Below are positions 11,679-21,399 of a stretch of DNA of 64,000 nt, in pieces (the first letter of the stretch is position 1; each line of letters starts with the position of its first letter). The stretch comes from Eurosta solidaginis. Its lineage: Eukaryota > Arthropoda > Insecta > Diptera > Tephritidae. The DNA lies in NCBI RefSeq assembly GCF_040869045.1, contig NC_090319.1, positions 226,152,490 through 226,216,489 of the forward strand, in the 5' to 3' direction. The notes below the pieces were generated by a model, which did no database searches, was not told the DNA's origin, and saw only the letters and a list, made by a program, of their open reading frames with translations. A program made the translations under genes and the position numbers.

Positions 11679-11794
11679 TTTAAGGCACAGCGACCCCTTA
11701 ATGGGTACCGTTTCGCGTCTTCCGCGTTCGCGTGGGTCCTATCCGGCCCGGGTGTCCCTTCAGGCACAGCGACCCCCTAATGGGTACCGTTTCG
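11655..11794 (+). repeat. Two-copy 79-bp tandem repeat in the BEL-A 3' region
   Basis: GGGTCC...GGCACAGCGACCCC...GGGTACCGTTTCG occurs at 11655-11715 and 11734-11794 with a few substitutions. The first copy overlaps the end of ORF3. Its role is unknown. Confidence 0.7.
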
Positions 11795-12110
11795 TACACT
11801 TAAATTTCCTCATCGGTTTAAGTATTCAATTGAATTGAACTTAATATATGAATTATACTAGCTTGGTAATTAATCATATAAGTAAGTCGCCGTTACATTA
11901 TAACCCCTACGGGGTAGTAATTATGAATTTATAAAATACGAATATGAATTAGATTTAACTATAATAAAGCACTGTACATATTAAAGAAAACTCAACAATT
12001 TATTACTTTACACGCATTTAATGAATTTTAGTTTTGGTTTGGAAATCTATATGGTGCTTTGCTTTTGAATTGTTTGTTGCAACCCCTACGTGTTGCAAGG
12101 CCGGAGGCTA
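11795..12110 (+). other. BEL-A 3' untranslated region
   Basis: AT-rich non-coding sequence with a short CCCC-TAC-GGGG hairpin near 11907-11917. It ends in GCAAGGCCGGAGGCTA, the likely polypurine-like plus-strand primer site just before the LTR. Confidence 0.5.
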
Positions 12111-12579
12111 TGTTGAAGCCAAACGCCTTCAATAGTTGGGAACCACTGGTGTTTCTTCATTCGCAGCTGTTCGCCACAAAGCTGCACTGTGATTGGAAAT
12201 CTACCGGTGGTTCTCTTTCGAAGTTAGGGTTCGTTAACGCTGCGCTCAACTGCAGAGATATAGTCTTCTACTTACGACAGCAGTTGAGACAGCGTTCCAC
12301 AGCAGCGTTTCAAAGCTAAGGTAACATATACACCTTTTCGGTAATATTTAACTTTATTAATTCTTTATATCTCTTGAGATTTATATTTGCCATTTAAAAT
12401 TCGATTTTTCACCCGCATATATCTTCATATATGCGGTTTCATTTCTTCAATAAACCTAACCATTTTTTATATCATATTTTACTGATGCCTTTGTTTCATT
12501 TCTTTGTTTCGCTCTTTTCATTTTTTTCGAGTTGCCGTGAGGTCGAACCGGCATAGTATTTTGTTTGTGTACACAAACA
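12111..12579 (+). repeat. 3' LTR of BEL-A
   Basis: This 469-bp LTR aligns end to end with 3619-4088, with about ten differences. It is followed by AAGTC (12580-12584), the right copy of the target duplication, and then by the RT half of Joc-F. Confidence 0.9.
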
Positions 12580-12584
12580 AAGTC

Positions 12585-14503
12585 CCTATCGAATCCGACT
12601 AAGCACAAAGACAAAGTTTCCATCGCCTTTGGCGATAAGGTGCTGTCGGATGCGAAAAAATGCGCGAGCGCTTTCTGCCGACAATATATAATGCATCCTA
12701 CGGTCGACAAAGATAGACGGAGAGCCAATAGACACGCACATAAACACAAACTCAGCGCGTCACCAATTACCATCACCGCTAGAGAGGTTGAGGACGCCAT
12801 TGGTCGCGCTAAACCATCCAAAGCAGTGGGCCCAGACGGCATAGCCATGCCGATGCTTAAAAACCTAGGGAAAGAGGGTTTCAGATATTTAGCGCATGTC
12901 TTCAACCTGTCTCTTTCCACCTTTGTCATACCCGAGAAATGAAAAATGGCCAAGGTGGTCCCGCTACTAAAGCCTGGGAAACCAGCTAACGTAGGTGAGT
13001 CATATCGTCCGATATCTCTCCTATCGCCAGTGGCAAAGACGCTTGAAGCCATTTTGCTCCCTTTTTTCCAAGCACATTTGCAGCTAGCCCCTCATCAGCA
13101 TGGCTTCAGAAAACTCCATAGCACTACCTCCGCGCTAAATGTCATTAGCACCCAGATAAATTGCGGTTTGAATCAATACCCCCACCATAGAACAGTACTC
13201 GTAGCGCTAGACCTATCAAAAGCTTTTGATACGGTCAACCATAACTCGTTACTGCAAGACCTGGAAGGGTCTACCCTTCCCCCATGTCTTAAAAGGTGGA
13301 CCGCAAATTATCTCGGTGGTCGGCAGATATCGGTGCAATTCAGAAACGAAACATCAAAACAAAGGAGAATTAAACAAGGGGTGCCACAGGGTGGTGTCCT
13401 ATCCCCGCTTTTGTTTAATTTCTACATATCTAAGCTACCTTCACCACCGGAAGGAGTCACAATCGTTTCCTACGCCGATCCCTGATCTCTCCAGTTTTTT
13501 CGCATCGCGAAACCTGGCATTGTCACCGTCTAAATCTTCCGCGACCTTATTTACAACATGGACGCCCCAAATGTCGACCATACTGAACATCCACGTCGAT
13601 GGCACTATGCTACCGACTGTCCTACACCCCAAAATCTTGGGTGCGACGTTTGATCAGGATCTACATTTTGGTGCGCACGCAACCGCAATTGTTCCAAGAA
13701 TTCAGAGCCGTAATAAAATACTCAAATCCCTTGCTGGCAGTACCTGGGGAAAAGATAAAGAAACGCTCTTGACCACATACAAAGCAATTAGCCAGCCGAT
13801 TACGTGCTACGCGTCACCCATATGGTCGCCAAGCCTAAAAACCACCCACTGGAAGAAACTACAGGCCTGCCAAAATACTGCTCTCAGAATCGCCACGGGC
13901 TGTCTTCTTATGTCCCCAGAACACCATCTGCATAATGAGGCGAGAATACTCCCCATCAGGGAGAGAAATGAGATGCTGACCAAACAGTTTCTGTTGAGTA
14001 CCCAGAAACCTGGGCATCCCAACAGACATCTGATTGACGAACCAGCACCGCCTAGGGGCCTAAGGAGTCATCTCCGTAAGCATTTTGAGGAAATACGGCA
14101 CCTGAGAACCCAGCCGTATGAAGCGGAAAAACACAAGCAGGTCCTTGGTGAACTCCATAGACAGGCGTCGGACCTTTATGTCGGGAATTGCCCGGTGAAT
14201 CCAGTACTTGAAGAAAAATATCCAGAACTCGCAGAAGAGGAACGCATACTCCCCAGGGAAACGCGTGTCACTCTTGCTCAACTTCGTTCTTGATACTGTA
14301 ACAGGTTAAACTCTTACCTATCCAGAATCAACCCCGACATACAAAATGTATGCCCTGCTTGCAATGTGTCCCCACATGACACCAACCATCTCTTTAATTG
14401 TAATGTGGAACCAACGCCTCTAACACCCCTTTCCTTATGGTCCACCCCTGTTGAAACGGCAAGTTTCCTTGGACTCCCTTTAGAGGATATTGATGACAAT
14501 TTG
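12585..14503 (+). pseudogene. Joc-F ORF2, reverse-transcriptase half
   Basis: Coding resumes just after BEL-A. Blocks in order: KPSKAVGPDGIAMPML, a TGA at about 12940 where Trp is expected, YRPISLLSPVAKTLE, HQHGFRKLHSTT, ALDLSKAFDTVNH, GVPQGGVLSPLLFNFYI and SYAD. The catalytic YADD stretch is cut by a deletion with frameshift near 13480, so the second Asp and following residues are missing. Downstream come the thumb region and a C-terminal knuckle (CPACNVSPHDTNHLFNC, near 14357-14405), with one more nonsense codon at about 14291. It would have reverse-transcribed LINE RNA at the nicked target, but this copy cannot. Confidence 0.82.
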
Positions 14504-14555
14504 TGATCGGTCGCGGCTATTAAGTGGGGCGAGCATTGCTACAACAACAACAACA
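14504..14555 (+). repeat. Joc-F 3' end with CAA-repeat tail
   Basis: A short 3' untranslated segment ends in ACAACAACAACAACAA, followed directly by the 13-bp target duplication at 14556-14568. Short tandem tails are typical of several LINE clades and replace poly(A). Confidence 0.75.
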
Positions 14556-14718
14556 ACGGCAACAAACTAAATATTCGCAAGTATTTGAATAAAAATATCA
14601 TCTTTTATGTATGTATACTAAAATATAGATATATTATTATTATTGTAAACTCTCTTTTCATAGAATTACTAGTTAATTTTACTGTTTTGCTAGTGAACTC
14701 TCTTCATTTAATTCAATA

Positions 14719-17331
14719 ATGTTTCGTTCACCACAACATAATACACAAACATCTACACTTTCTAATAAGCTAAATGATTCATTTATAAATACACCAAATG
14801 ACACTCCTCAACAACAAATTACAAATCCATATACAAATGTTACTCAAAATGAAATTTTGGCAGTTTCAGTAAAACTACCACAATTTTGGACTAATTGTCC
14901 GGAAGCATGGTTTATTCATGCCGAAACACAATTTAGTACTAAAAACATTACACAAGAAAACACTAAATACGAACACATCATTACAGCACTTCCGCAGGAA
15001 GTGATAATAACTATGTTGGATTTTATCCAAAATTCCCCCGTTAATAACAAATTTACTGAACTTAAAAAAGTATTGATAGAAAGACACTCACTTAGCGAAA
15101 ATTCGAAACTTGATAAAATTTTAAACGATTCTGAGATGGGTATCGTAAGCCATCAGAATTTTATCGTTCATTAATTATATTAGCCGGATCAAATTTTAGT
15201 GAAAATATTTTAAAGAAAATTTGGATACGTAAACTTCCTAAAAATTTGAGTATGATTTTGGCTAGTTCGAGTTCTAATAATATTACCGAATTAACAAAAT
15301 TAGCAGATAATATTTGGGAAGTGATAAACAAAAATGAAGTATTTTCGGTTAATAATTTTTCGGATACAAAAGCACAAAATTCTGTTGTTGAAAACTTGGT
15401 TAAAACCACCTCTTTGGTGAGTGAAAATTTTCAGAAACTTTCTTTGGAGTTAGGTGAAATTAAAACAGAAATGTATCGGAATCAATCTAGGTCGCGTTCC
15501 AATTCTAGGAACAATTTTAGAAATTCTTTTAGGCGTCGTTCTAACTCGCGTAATAATCCAAATTGGTTGTGTAGATTTCACTACAAATTTGGAAATAATG
15601 CTAGAAGTTGTGAACAACCTTGCTCTTATAACAAAAAACAAAGATTCAACAAACTAAATTCTTTCGTTCTTGCAGCGACAAACAGCGGAAATTTAGAATT
15701 TTCGACGCGTCGCTTATTTATTTTTGATAGAGAAAACAAACAAAACTTTTTAATTGATAGTGGAGCAGAAATTTCGGTATTACCCGCGTCTAAATTTCCT
15801 CATACGAAACGTTCCGACATAATTCTCATTGCAGCTAATGGCTCAACAATTGCCACTTACGGGAAAAGGCTTTTAAACGTAAATTTAGGTTTAAGACGTG
15901 AATTTCCCTTTACATTTTTGATTGCGGATATAGCCAAGCCAATAATTGGCGCTTATTTTCTTTGTAAATATGGTCTTCTTATAGACATTAAACATAAACG
16001 TTTAGTAGATCCATTATCCAATCTCACAGTTAATACAGTATCCTACTTTTGTGATATTCCATTACCTAAATTATTTGTGGTTGACAATAAATTTACAAAA
16101 TTATTAAAAGAGTTTCCGTCACTTATTTCAGAACCAGATTATACTAAACCTGTTAAACATACAACAGTACATCGACTTGTAACAGAAGGTAGTCTTCCAT
16201 TTTCTAAGCCCAGGCGCTTAGATCCGGTAAAATACAAAGTCGCGAAAACGGAGTTTGATTTCTTAGTTAAAACAGGCATTTGTCGGCCTTCAAATTCTTC
16301 AGTAGCATCACCACTTCATCTTGTACCTAAAAAAGATTTGAATGATTGGCGTCCATGCGGTGATTTTAGAAGATTGAATATTGTAACTGTTCCCGATCGT
16401 TATCCCTTACCTCACATTCAAGATTTTAATATGAACCTTCATAATAAAAATATATTTTCAAAATTAGATTTAGTTAGGGCATAACACCAAATTCCTATGG
16501 CTGAAGAAGATATTTAAAAAACTGCTATCACAACTCCTTTCGGTATGCTTGAATTCATGAGAATGCCTTTCGGACTTAGAAATTCTGCACAAACCTTTCA
16601 ACGATTCATAAATGAGGTAGTAGGTGACTTAGATTTTGTATATGCTTACATCGACGAGTAAAGACGAAGAACAACATACATGCAAGTAAAGACGAAGAAC
16701 AACATTTAAAAGACTTACGTATCCTTTTTAAACGCCTTACAGAGTACGGTTTAAACATTAAACCAAGTAAATGTACTTTTGGTGTAACAAATATAGATTT
16801 TTTAGGACATAACATTTCTGGAACAGGTATTCGACCTTCTGATGAAAAGGTATCAGCTATTCGCAATTTCGAACGTCCAAAATCAATTAAGCAGGCACAG
16901 AAATTTATTGGTATGGTAAATTATTATCATAGATACATTCCAAAACTAGCAGAATTCACAAACAAAATTTATGATCTAATTAACAAAGTAAATAAGAAAG
17001 TTGACAAAAATTTGGTATGGGACGAGAATTCGAATGAAGCTTTTGAATGCATTAAAGATAAATTTGCATCTACGATATTGTTAAATTATTTTAACAAAGA
17101 TGCTAAATTATCTTTAACAGTAGATGCATCTAACACAGCGATTGGGGCGTTATACAACAAAATTACAATAATAAAATTGAGCCCATTGCATTCTTTTCTA
17201 AAAAACTTTCTCCAACTGAAATTAAGTATAGTGCTTTTGATAGGGAATTATTGGCGATTTATTTAAATATAAAATATTTTAGATATCTTTTGGAAGGACG
17301 ATAATTTACAGTTTATACGGACCATAAACCT
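14719..17331 (+). pseudogene. Gyp-E gag-protease-RT-RNase H, several breaks
   Basis: Gag starts at ATG 14719 and breaks by frameshift near 15160, continuing in the frame open 15246-16484. That frame carries an Arg/Ser/Asn-rich stretch, a CHCC finger ([18 protein letters not shown], about 15573-15626), protease [12 protein letters not shown] near 15750, and RT blocks [11 protein letters not shown] and PLPHIQDF. A stop at about 16482 lies in the block after KLDLVRA. The catalytic YIDD near 16650 is destroyed by a 17-nt copy of nearby sequence, giving YIDE-stop. Connection-domain sequence follows (FIGMVNYYHRYIP), then an RNase H remnant (LTVDASNTAIGAL) with a frameshift near 17150 and a TAA near 17302. 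Confidence 0.8.
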
Positions 17332-18729
17332 TTGACTACTGCTTTAAATTCAAAAACAGAACGAAGTCCTAGACAAACGAGACACTTGGAATTTATAGCA
17401 CAATTTACTGATAACATACAATACATTAAAGGAGAATCCAATGTTGTAGCAGATACGCTATCTAGATTTTTTGAGGTTAATGCAATATATAATACAGAAC
17501 TGAATTTTAAAATTTTACAAACTGAACAAAAAAAAGATGATGACTTAAATCAACTTGTATCTGATTCTCAATATCTAAAGTTAAAGTTAATTAATATTCC
17601 GATTTTAAATTTTAATATTTGGTGTGAAATTTCAGGAGAAACTCCTAGGCCATTTGTACCGAGTAATTTGCGAAAGACAGTATTTGATATTTTACATGGA
17701 ATAGCACATCCGTTTACAAGAGCTACACGACGGCTCATAGTTAAAAAATATTATTGGCCTAATATGAATAAGGATATTAATATTTGGTCAAAAGAGTGTC
17801 TTAATTGTCAAAAGTCTAAGGTTTATCGTCATACAAAATCCCCTGTTGTCAAAATTCAAATTCCCAAGAATAGATTTGAACACATCAATTTAGATATAGT
17901 TGGACCATTACCTATTTCAAAAGGACATCGCTATATTTTAACGATTATTGAAAGATTTACCCGCTGGCCTGAGGCATATGCATTAAAAGATATTTCAGCA
18001 ACTACAATTGCAAATAAGTTTTTTAGAGAATATATTTCTCGGTTTGGAGTTCCGTTAAAGATAACAACTGATCAAGGTAGCCAATTTACATCGAAATTAT
18101 TTTCAGAGTTAACTAAATTACTTGGTAGTCACCAAATTACAACATCCGCATATCACCCTCAAGGAAATGGTATGGTTGAAAGGTTTCATAGACAATTAAA
18201 GACTACTATAATAGCTAGAGAGGACACAAATAATTGGTATGACGAGTTACCTGTCATATTACTTGGTTTGCGATCTATTTACAAAGAAGATATTTCGGCT
18301 ACACCATCGGAAATGGTTTTCGGTCAGAATTTACGTTTGCCAGGGGAACTTGTTGTGCCATCAGCTAAAAATTTCTCATCAACTGAATTTTTAAGTAATT
18401 TACGTGAACATTTTCGAAATGTTAGATCAAATTTAAGTCATCATAAAGATGCTGATACTGGAATTTATGTTCCAAAAGATCTTCAAACTTGTAAATTTGC
18501 ATTCGTTCGAGTCATTAATAAACATTCATTACAACAACCATATGAAGGACCTTACAAAATTGTGGAAAAAGACCAAAAATGTTTTAAACTTGAAATAGAT
18601 AATAATATTAAAACTATTCCTATTGATAGATTAAAACCTGCAATAATTGAGACAACAGACACAAACAACACCAACAATTTACATAAAAAGAGAGTTACAT
18701 TCAATTTGTTTAATGATAAATTTTCTTGA
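17332..18729 (+). CDS. Gyp-E RNase H tail and integrase, open frame
   Basis: A 465-residue open frame encodes the RNase H end (NVVADTLSRF, about residues 40-50), then an integrase with an HHCC zinc region (HGIAHPFTR...CLNCQKSK), core blocks LDIVGPLPISKGHRYI, TTDQGSQFTS and YHPQGNGMVERFHRQLK (the D, D and E of the DDE triad), and the C-terminal module with PYEGPYKIVEKD. It would insert the cDNA copy into chromosomes. The frame is intact, but it is the 3' part of a polyprotein whose upstream portion is broken, so it has no obvious independent expression. The stop at 18727-18729 is 12 nt before the 3' LTR. Confidence 0.85.
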   Translation: MTTALNSKTERSPRQTRHLEFIAQFTDNIQYIKGESNVVADTLSRFFEVNAIYNTELNFKILQTEQKKDDDLNQLVSDSQYLKLKLINIPILNFNIWCEISGETPRPFVPSNLRKTVFDILHGIAHPFTRATRRLIVKKYYWPNMNKDINIWSKECLNCQKSKVYRHTKSPVVKIQIPKNRFEHINLDIVGPLPISKGHRYILTIIERFTRWPEAYALKDISATTIANKFFREYISRFGVPLKITTDQGSQFTSKLFSELTKLLGSHQITTSAYHPQGNGMVERFHRQLKTTIIAREDTNNWYDELPVILLGLRSIYKEDISATPSEMVFGQNLRLPGELVVPSAKNFSSTEFLSNLREHFRNVRSNLSHHKDADTGIYVPKDLQTCKFAFVRVINKHSLQQPYEGPYKIVEKDQKCFKLEIDNNIKTIPIDRLKPAIIETTDTNNTNNLHKKRVTFNLFNDKFS

Positions 18730-18740
18730 AGGGGGAGTAA
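18730..18740 (+). promoter_or_regulatory. Gyp-E polypurine tract
   Basis: AGGGGGAGTAA directly precedes the 3' LTR, as expected for the plus-strand DNA primer. Confidence 0.7.
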
Positions 18741-18965
18741 TGTAGGGTTCTTATTATCTTTATTTAACTTTGTATTTTAGTTACTTTGAACTTTTTAATT
18801 TTTAAAATGTATTATCAATATTTTAAGTTTCAATATTGATTTTCTATTTTCAAAAATATTGATGATTGTAAAAAAATAAAAAAATATTGACGCATGCATT
18901 TAGGTGTTTTAAAAAATATAATTTAAATTTTTGTTATAAAATAAAAACGTTCTTCAATTACTATA
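18741..18965 (+). repeat. 3' LTR of Gyp-E
   Basis: This 225-bp LTR (TGTAGGG...TACTATA) matches 640-847 with an extra 18 bp. CCATA follows at 18966-18970. Confidence 0.9.
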
Positions 18966-20128
18966 CCATACTTGATTATTTCGAAAAAAACTTGTATAAA
19001 TGTTTGCCATAACATTTTAAATAGAGAACTTGTACGTTATAGAAAAGTAAAGAATCAAATCGCTAGAAGGTAATTCACCACTGGAGTAACTTTACATGTA
19101 ATTCGGCAAGTTTAATTTTCGTAACACTTTAAGTTGAAACGATTCCAAAACAACTCAAACTTTTATGTTGTCGGAAACATCAACATTAAAAAAGTACGTT
19201 TTTATACTTAGTTGAGCAGAGCTCATAGAGTATATTAACTTTGATTAGATAACGGTTGGTTGTACAGGTATAGCGAAATCGAGATAGATATAGACTTCCA
19301 TATATCAAAATCATCAGTATCGAAAAAAAGTTTGATTGAGCCAAGTCCGTCGGTCCGTCCGTCCTTCCGTCCGTTAACACGATAAATTGAGTAAATTTTG
19401 AGGTATCTTGATTAAATTTGGTATGTAGATTCCTGGGCACTCATCTCAGATCGCTATTTAAAATGAACTATAACCACACCCACTTTTTCGATATCGAATA
19501 TTTCGAAAATACGAAAAAGTGCGATAAAGCGACAAAACTTGGTAGGTGAGTTATACTTATGACGCAGAATAGAAAATTAGTAAAATTTTGGACAATGGGC
19601 GTGGCGCCGCCCACTTTTAAAAGAAGGTAATTTAGAAGTTTTGCAAGCTGTAATTTGGTAGTCGTTGAAGATATCATGATGAAATTTGGCAGGAACGTTA
19701 CTCCTATCACTGTATGCATGCTTAATAAAAATTTGCAAAATCAGAGAACGACTACGTCCACTTTAAAAAAAATTTTTTTTTTAAAGTAAAATTAAAAAAA
19801 AGTTAATATCTTTACAGTATATAAGTAAACTATGTCGACATTCAACTCCAGTAATGATATTGTGCAACAAAATACAAAAATAAAAGAAAATTTCAAAATG
19901 GGCGTGGCTCCGCCCATTTAATTTGTCTAGGATACTTTTAATGCCATAAGTCGAACAAAAATTTACCAATCCTTGTGAAATTTGGTAGGGGCTTAGATTC
20001 TAGGACAATAACTGTTTTCTGCGAAAAAGGGCGAAATCGGTTGAAGCCACGACCAGTTGTTATACGCAGTCTACCGTCTATCCTTCCGCTCGGCCTTTAA
20101 CACGATAACTTGAGCAAAGATAAATATT

Positions 20129-21029
20129 ACTTACTTACTTAATTGGCGCTTAACCGTCTAAACGGTTGTGGCCGTCCAACAAGGCGCGCCTGTCGCTCCT
20201 TCGCTCCGCCAACGGGCGCCAATTGGTCACACCAAGGGAGTTTAAATCGTTTTCCACCTGGGCCTTCCAACGGAGTGGGGCCGCCCTCTACCTCTGCTTC
20301 CATAGGCGGGTTCCGATAGAAACACTTTCTTGGCCGGAGCATCATCTTTCATTCGCATAACATGGCCTAGCCAGCGCAGCCGCTGCGTTTTAATTCGCTG
20401 TACTATGTTTATGTCTGCGTATTGCTCGTACAGCTCATCATCAAATCTTCTTCGGTACTCGCCATCGCCAACGCGTAGAGGTCCATAAACCTTTCGAAGA
20501 ACTTTTCTCTCGAACACTCCCAAAGCCGCTTCATCTGCTGTTGTCATGGTCCATGCTTCTGCCCCATATAGCAGGACGGGTACGATAAGTGACTTGTAGA
20601 GTATGATTTTCGTTCGCCGAGAGAGGACTTTACTTTTCAATTGCCTACCTAGTCCAAAGTAGCATTTATTGGCAAGATTGATTCTTCGCTGGATTTCAGT
20701 GCTGATGTTGTTGCTAGTGCTGATGCTGGTTGCCAAATAAACGAAGTCTTTTACCATTTCAAAATAATGGCTGCCAACAGTAGCGGGACATATATTCCAT
20801 CATCATCGATTGCGGGATTGGGTTCTTCATCTCTGCGCGGTGAATTGCTGCCTCCATTTAGGAGAGCAGAGAAGTATTCCCTCCATAATCTAAGCACTCT
20901 CTGGACATCAGTTACAAGGTCGCCGTTTTCATTCCTACAGGAGTTTGCCCCGGTCTTAAAACCTTCCGTCTGTCGCCGTAATTTTTGGTAGAATTTTCGG
21001 GCGTTATTCCTCGTGGCAGCTCAAGCTCC
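20129..21029 (-). mobile_element. 5'-truncated RTE copy with internal deletion
   Basis: Read on the minus strand it ends in the same GGTTAAGCGCCAATTAAG(TAAG)n tail as the RTE at 25198-27958. The minus-strand frame 20242-20757 encodes the RT C-terminal region (ILYKSLIVPVLLYGAEAW, LRWLGHVMRMKDDA). Near 20785 the sequence jumps by about 0.9 kb relative to the longer copy, removing most of the RT including the AYADD block. It is truncated at 21029 within the linker upstream of RT. It sits inside the DINE-like element, so it is younger than that insertion. Confidence 0.85.
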
Positions 21030-21399
21030 ACGCCACATGCCTTACTAAACTCAGGTCACGTACCTATCTGAACTCACTTTGTATTGGTATAAAAAATGGC
21101 CGAAATCTGACTATGACCACGCCCACTTTTTTGATATCGAAAATTACGAAAAATGACAAAAAAATGCCATAATTCTATACCAAATACGAAAAAAGGGATG
21201 AAACATGGTAATTGGATTGGCTTAATGACGCAAAATATAATTTTGGAAAAAAACTTTCTAAAATGGGTGTGACACCTACCATATTAAGTAGAAGAAAAGG
21301 AAAAAGTTCTGCAGGGCGAAATCAAAAGCCTTTGGAATCTTGGAAGGAATACTGTTCGTGGTATTACATATATAAATAAATTAGCGGTACCCGACAGAT

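Larger units (their letters stand above)
3619..12579 (+). mobile_element. BEL/Pao LTR retrotransposon (BEL-A) with an extra ORF3
   Basis: LTRs of 470 and 469 bp run from TGTTGAAGCC to ACACAAACA and are flanked by the 5-bp duplication AAGTC (3614-3618 and 12580-12584), the usual size for BEL/Pao. Internally it has a 1.5-kb leader, gag, a DUF1758-type protease, RT, RNase H and integrase, then an unusual third ORF before the 3' LTR. Roughly ten differences between the LTRs indicate moderate age. Two in-frame stops in pol and frameshifts in gag and ORF3 make it defective. A second copy of the family lies on the minus strand at 24901-33055. Confidence 0.92.
2120..14555 (+). mobile_element. Jockey-like non-LTR retrotransposon (Joc-F), split by BEL-A
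   Basis: The 13-bp sequence ACGGCAACAAACT occurs at 2107-2119 and 14556-14568 and marks a target-primed insertion. Excluding BEL-A, the LINE is about 3.5 kb. It has ORF1 with a PHD-like finger, an ORF2 endonuclease half at about 2600-3613, an RT half at 12585-14503 and a short CAA-repeat tail. The endonuclease and RT halves are separated only by BEL-A and its 5-bp duplication. It is probably of jockey/I-group type; the exact clade is not settled. It looks close to full length but is dead. Confidence 0.85.
640..18965 (+). mobile_element. Ty3/gypsy element of CsRn1 type (Gyp-E), outer element of nest 1
   Basis: LTRs lie at 640-847 and 18741-18965, and the 5-bp sequence CCATA flanks the whole unit at 635-639 and 18966-18970. 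The coding region after 14719 encodes Gag with one CHCC-type finger, then protease, reverse transcriptase, RNase H and integrase. The CHCC finger is characteristic of the CsRn1 clade. The element spans 18.3 kb because a LINE (2120-14555) carrying a BEL element sits in its leader. The LTRs differ by an 18-bp indel and several substitutions, so this is not a recent insertion. Removing the LINE and one 13-bp duplication leaves a single continuous leader. Confidence 0.85.
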
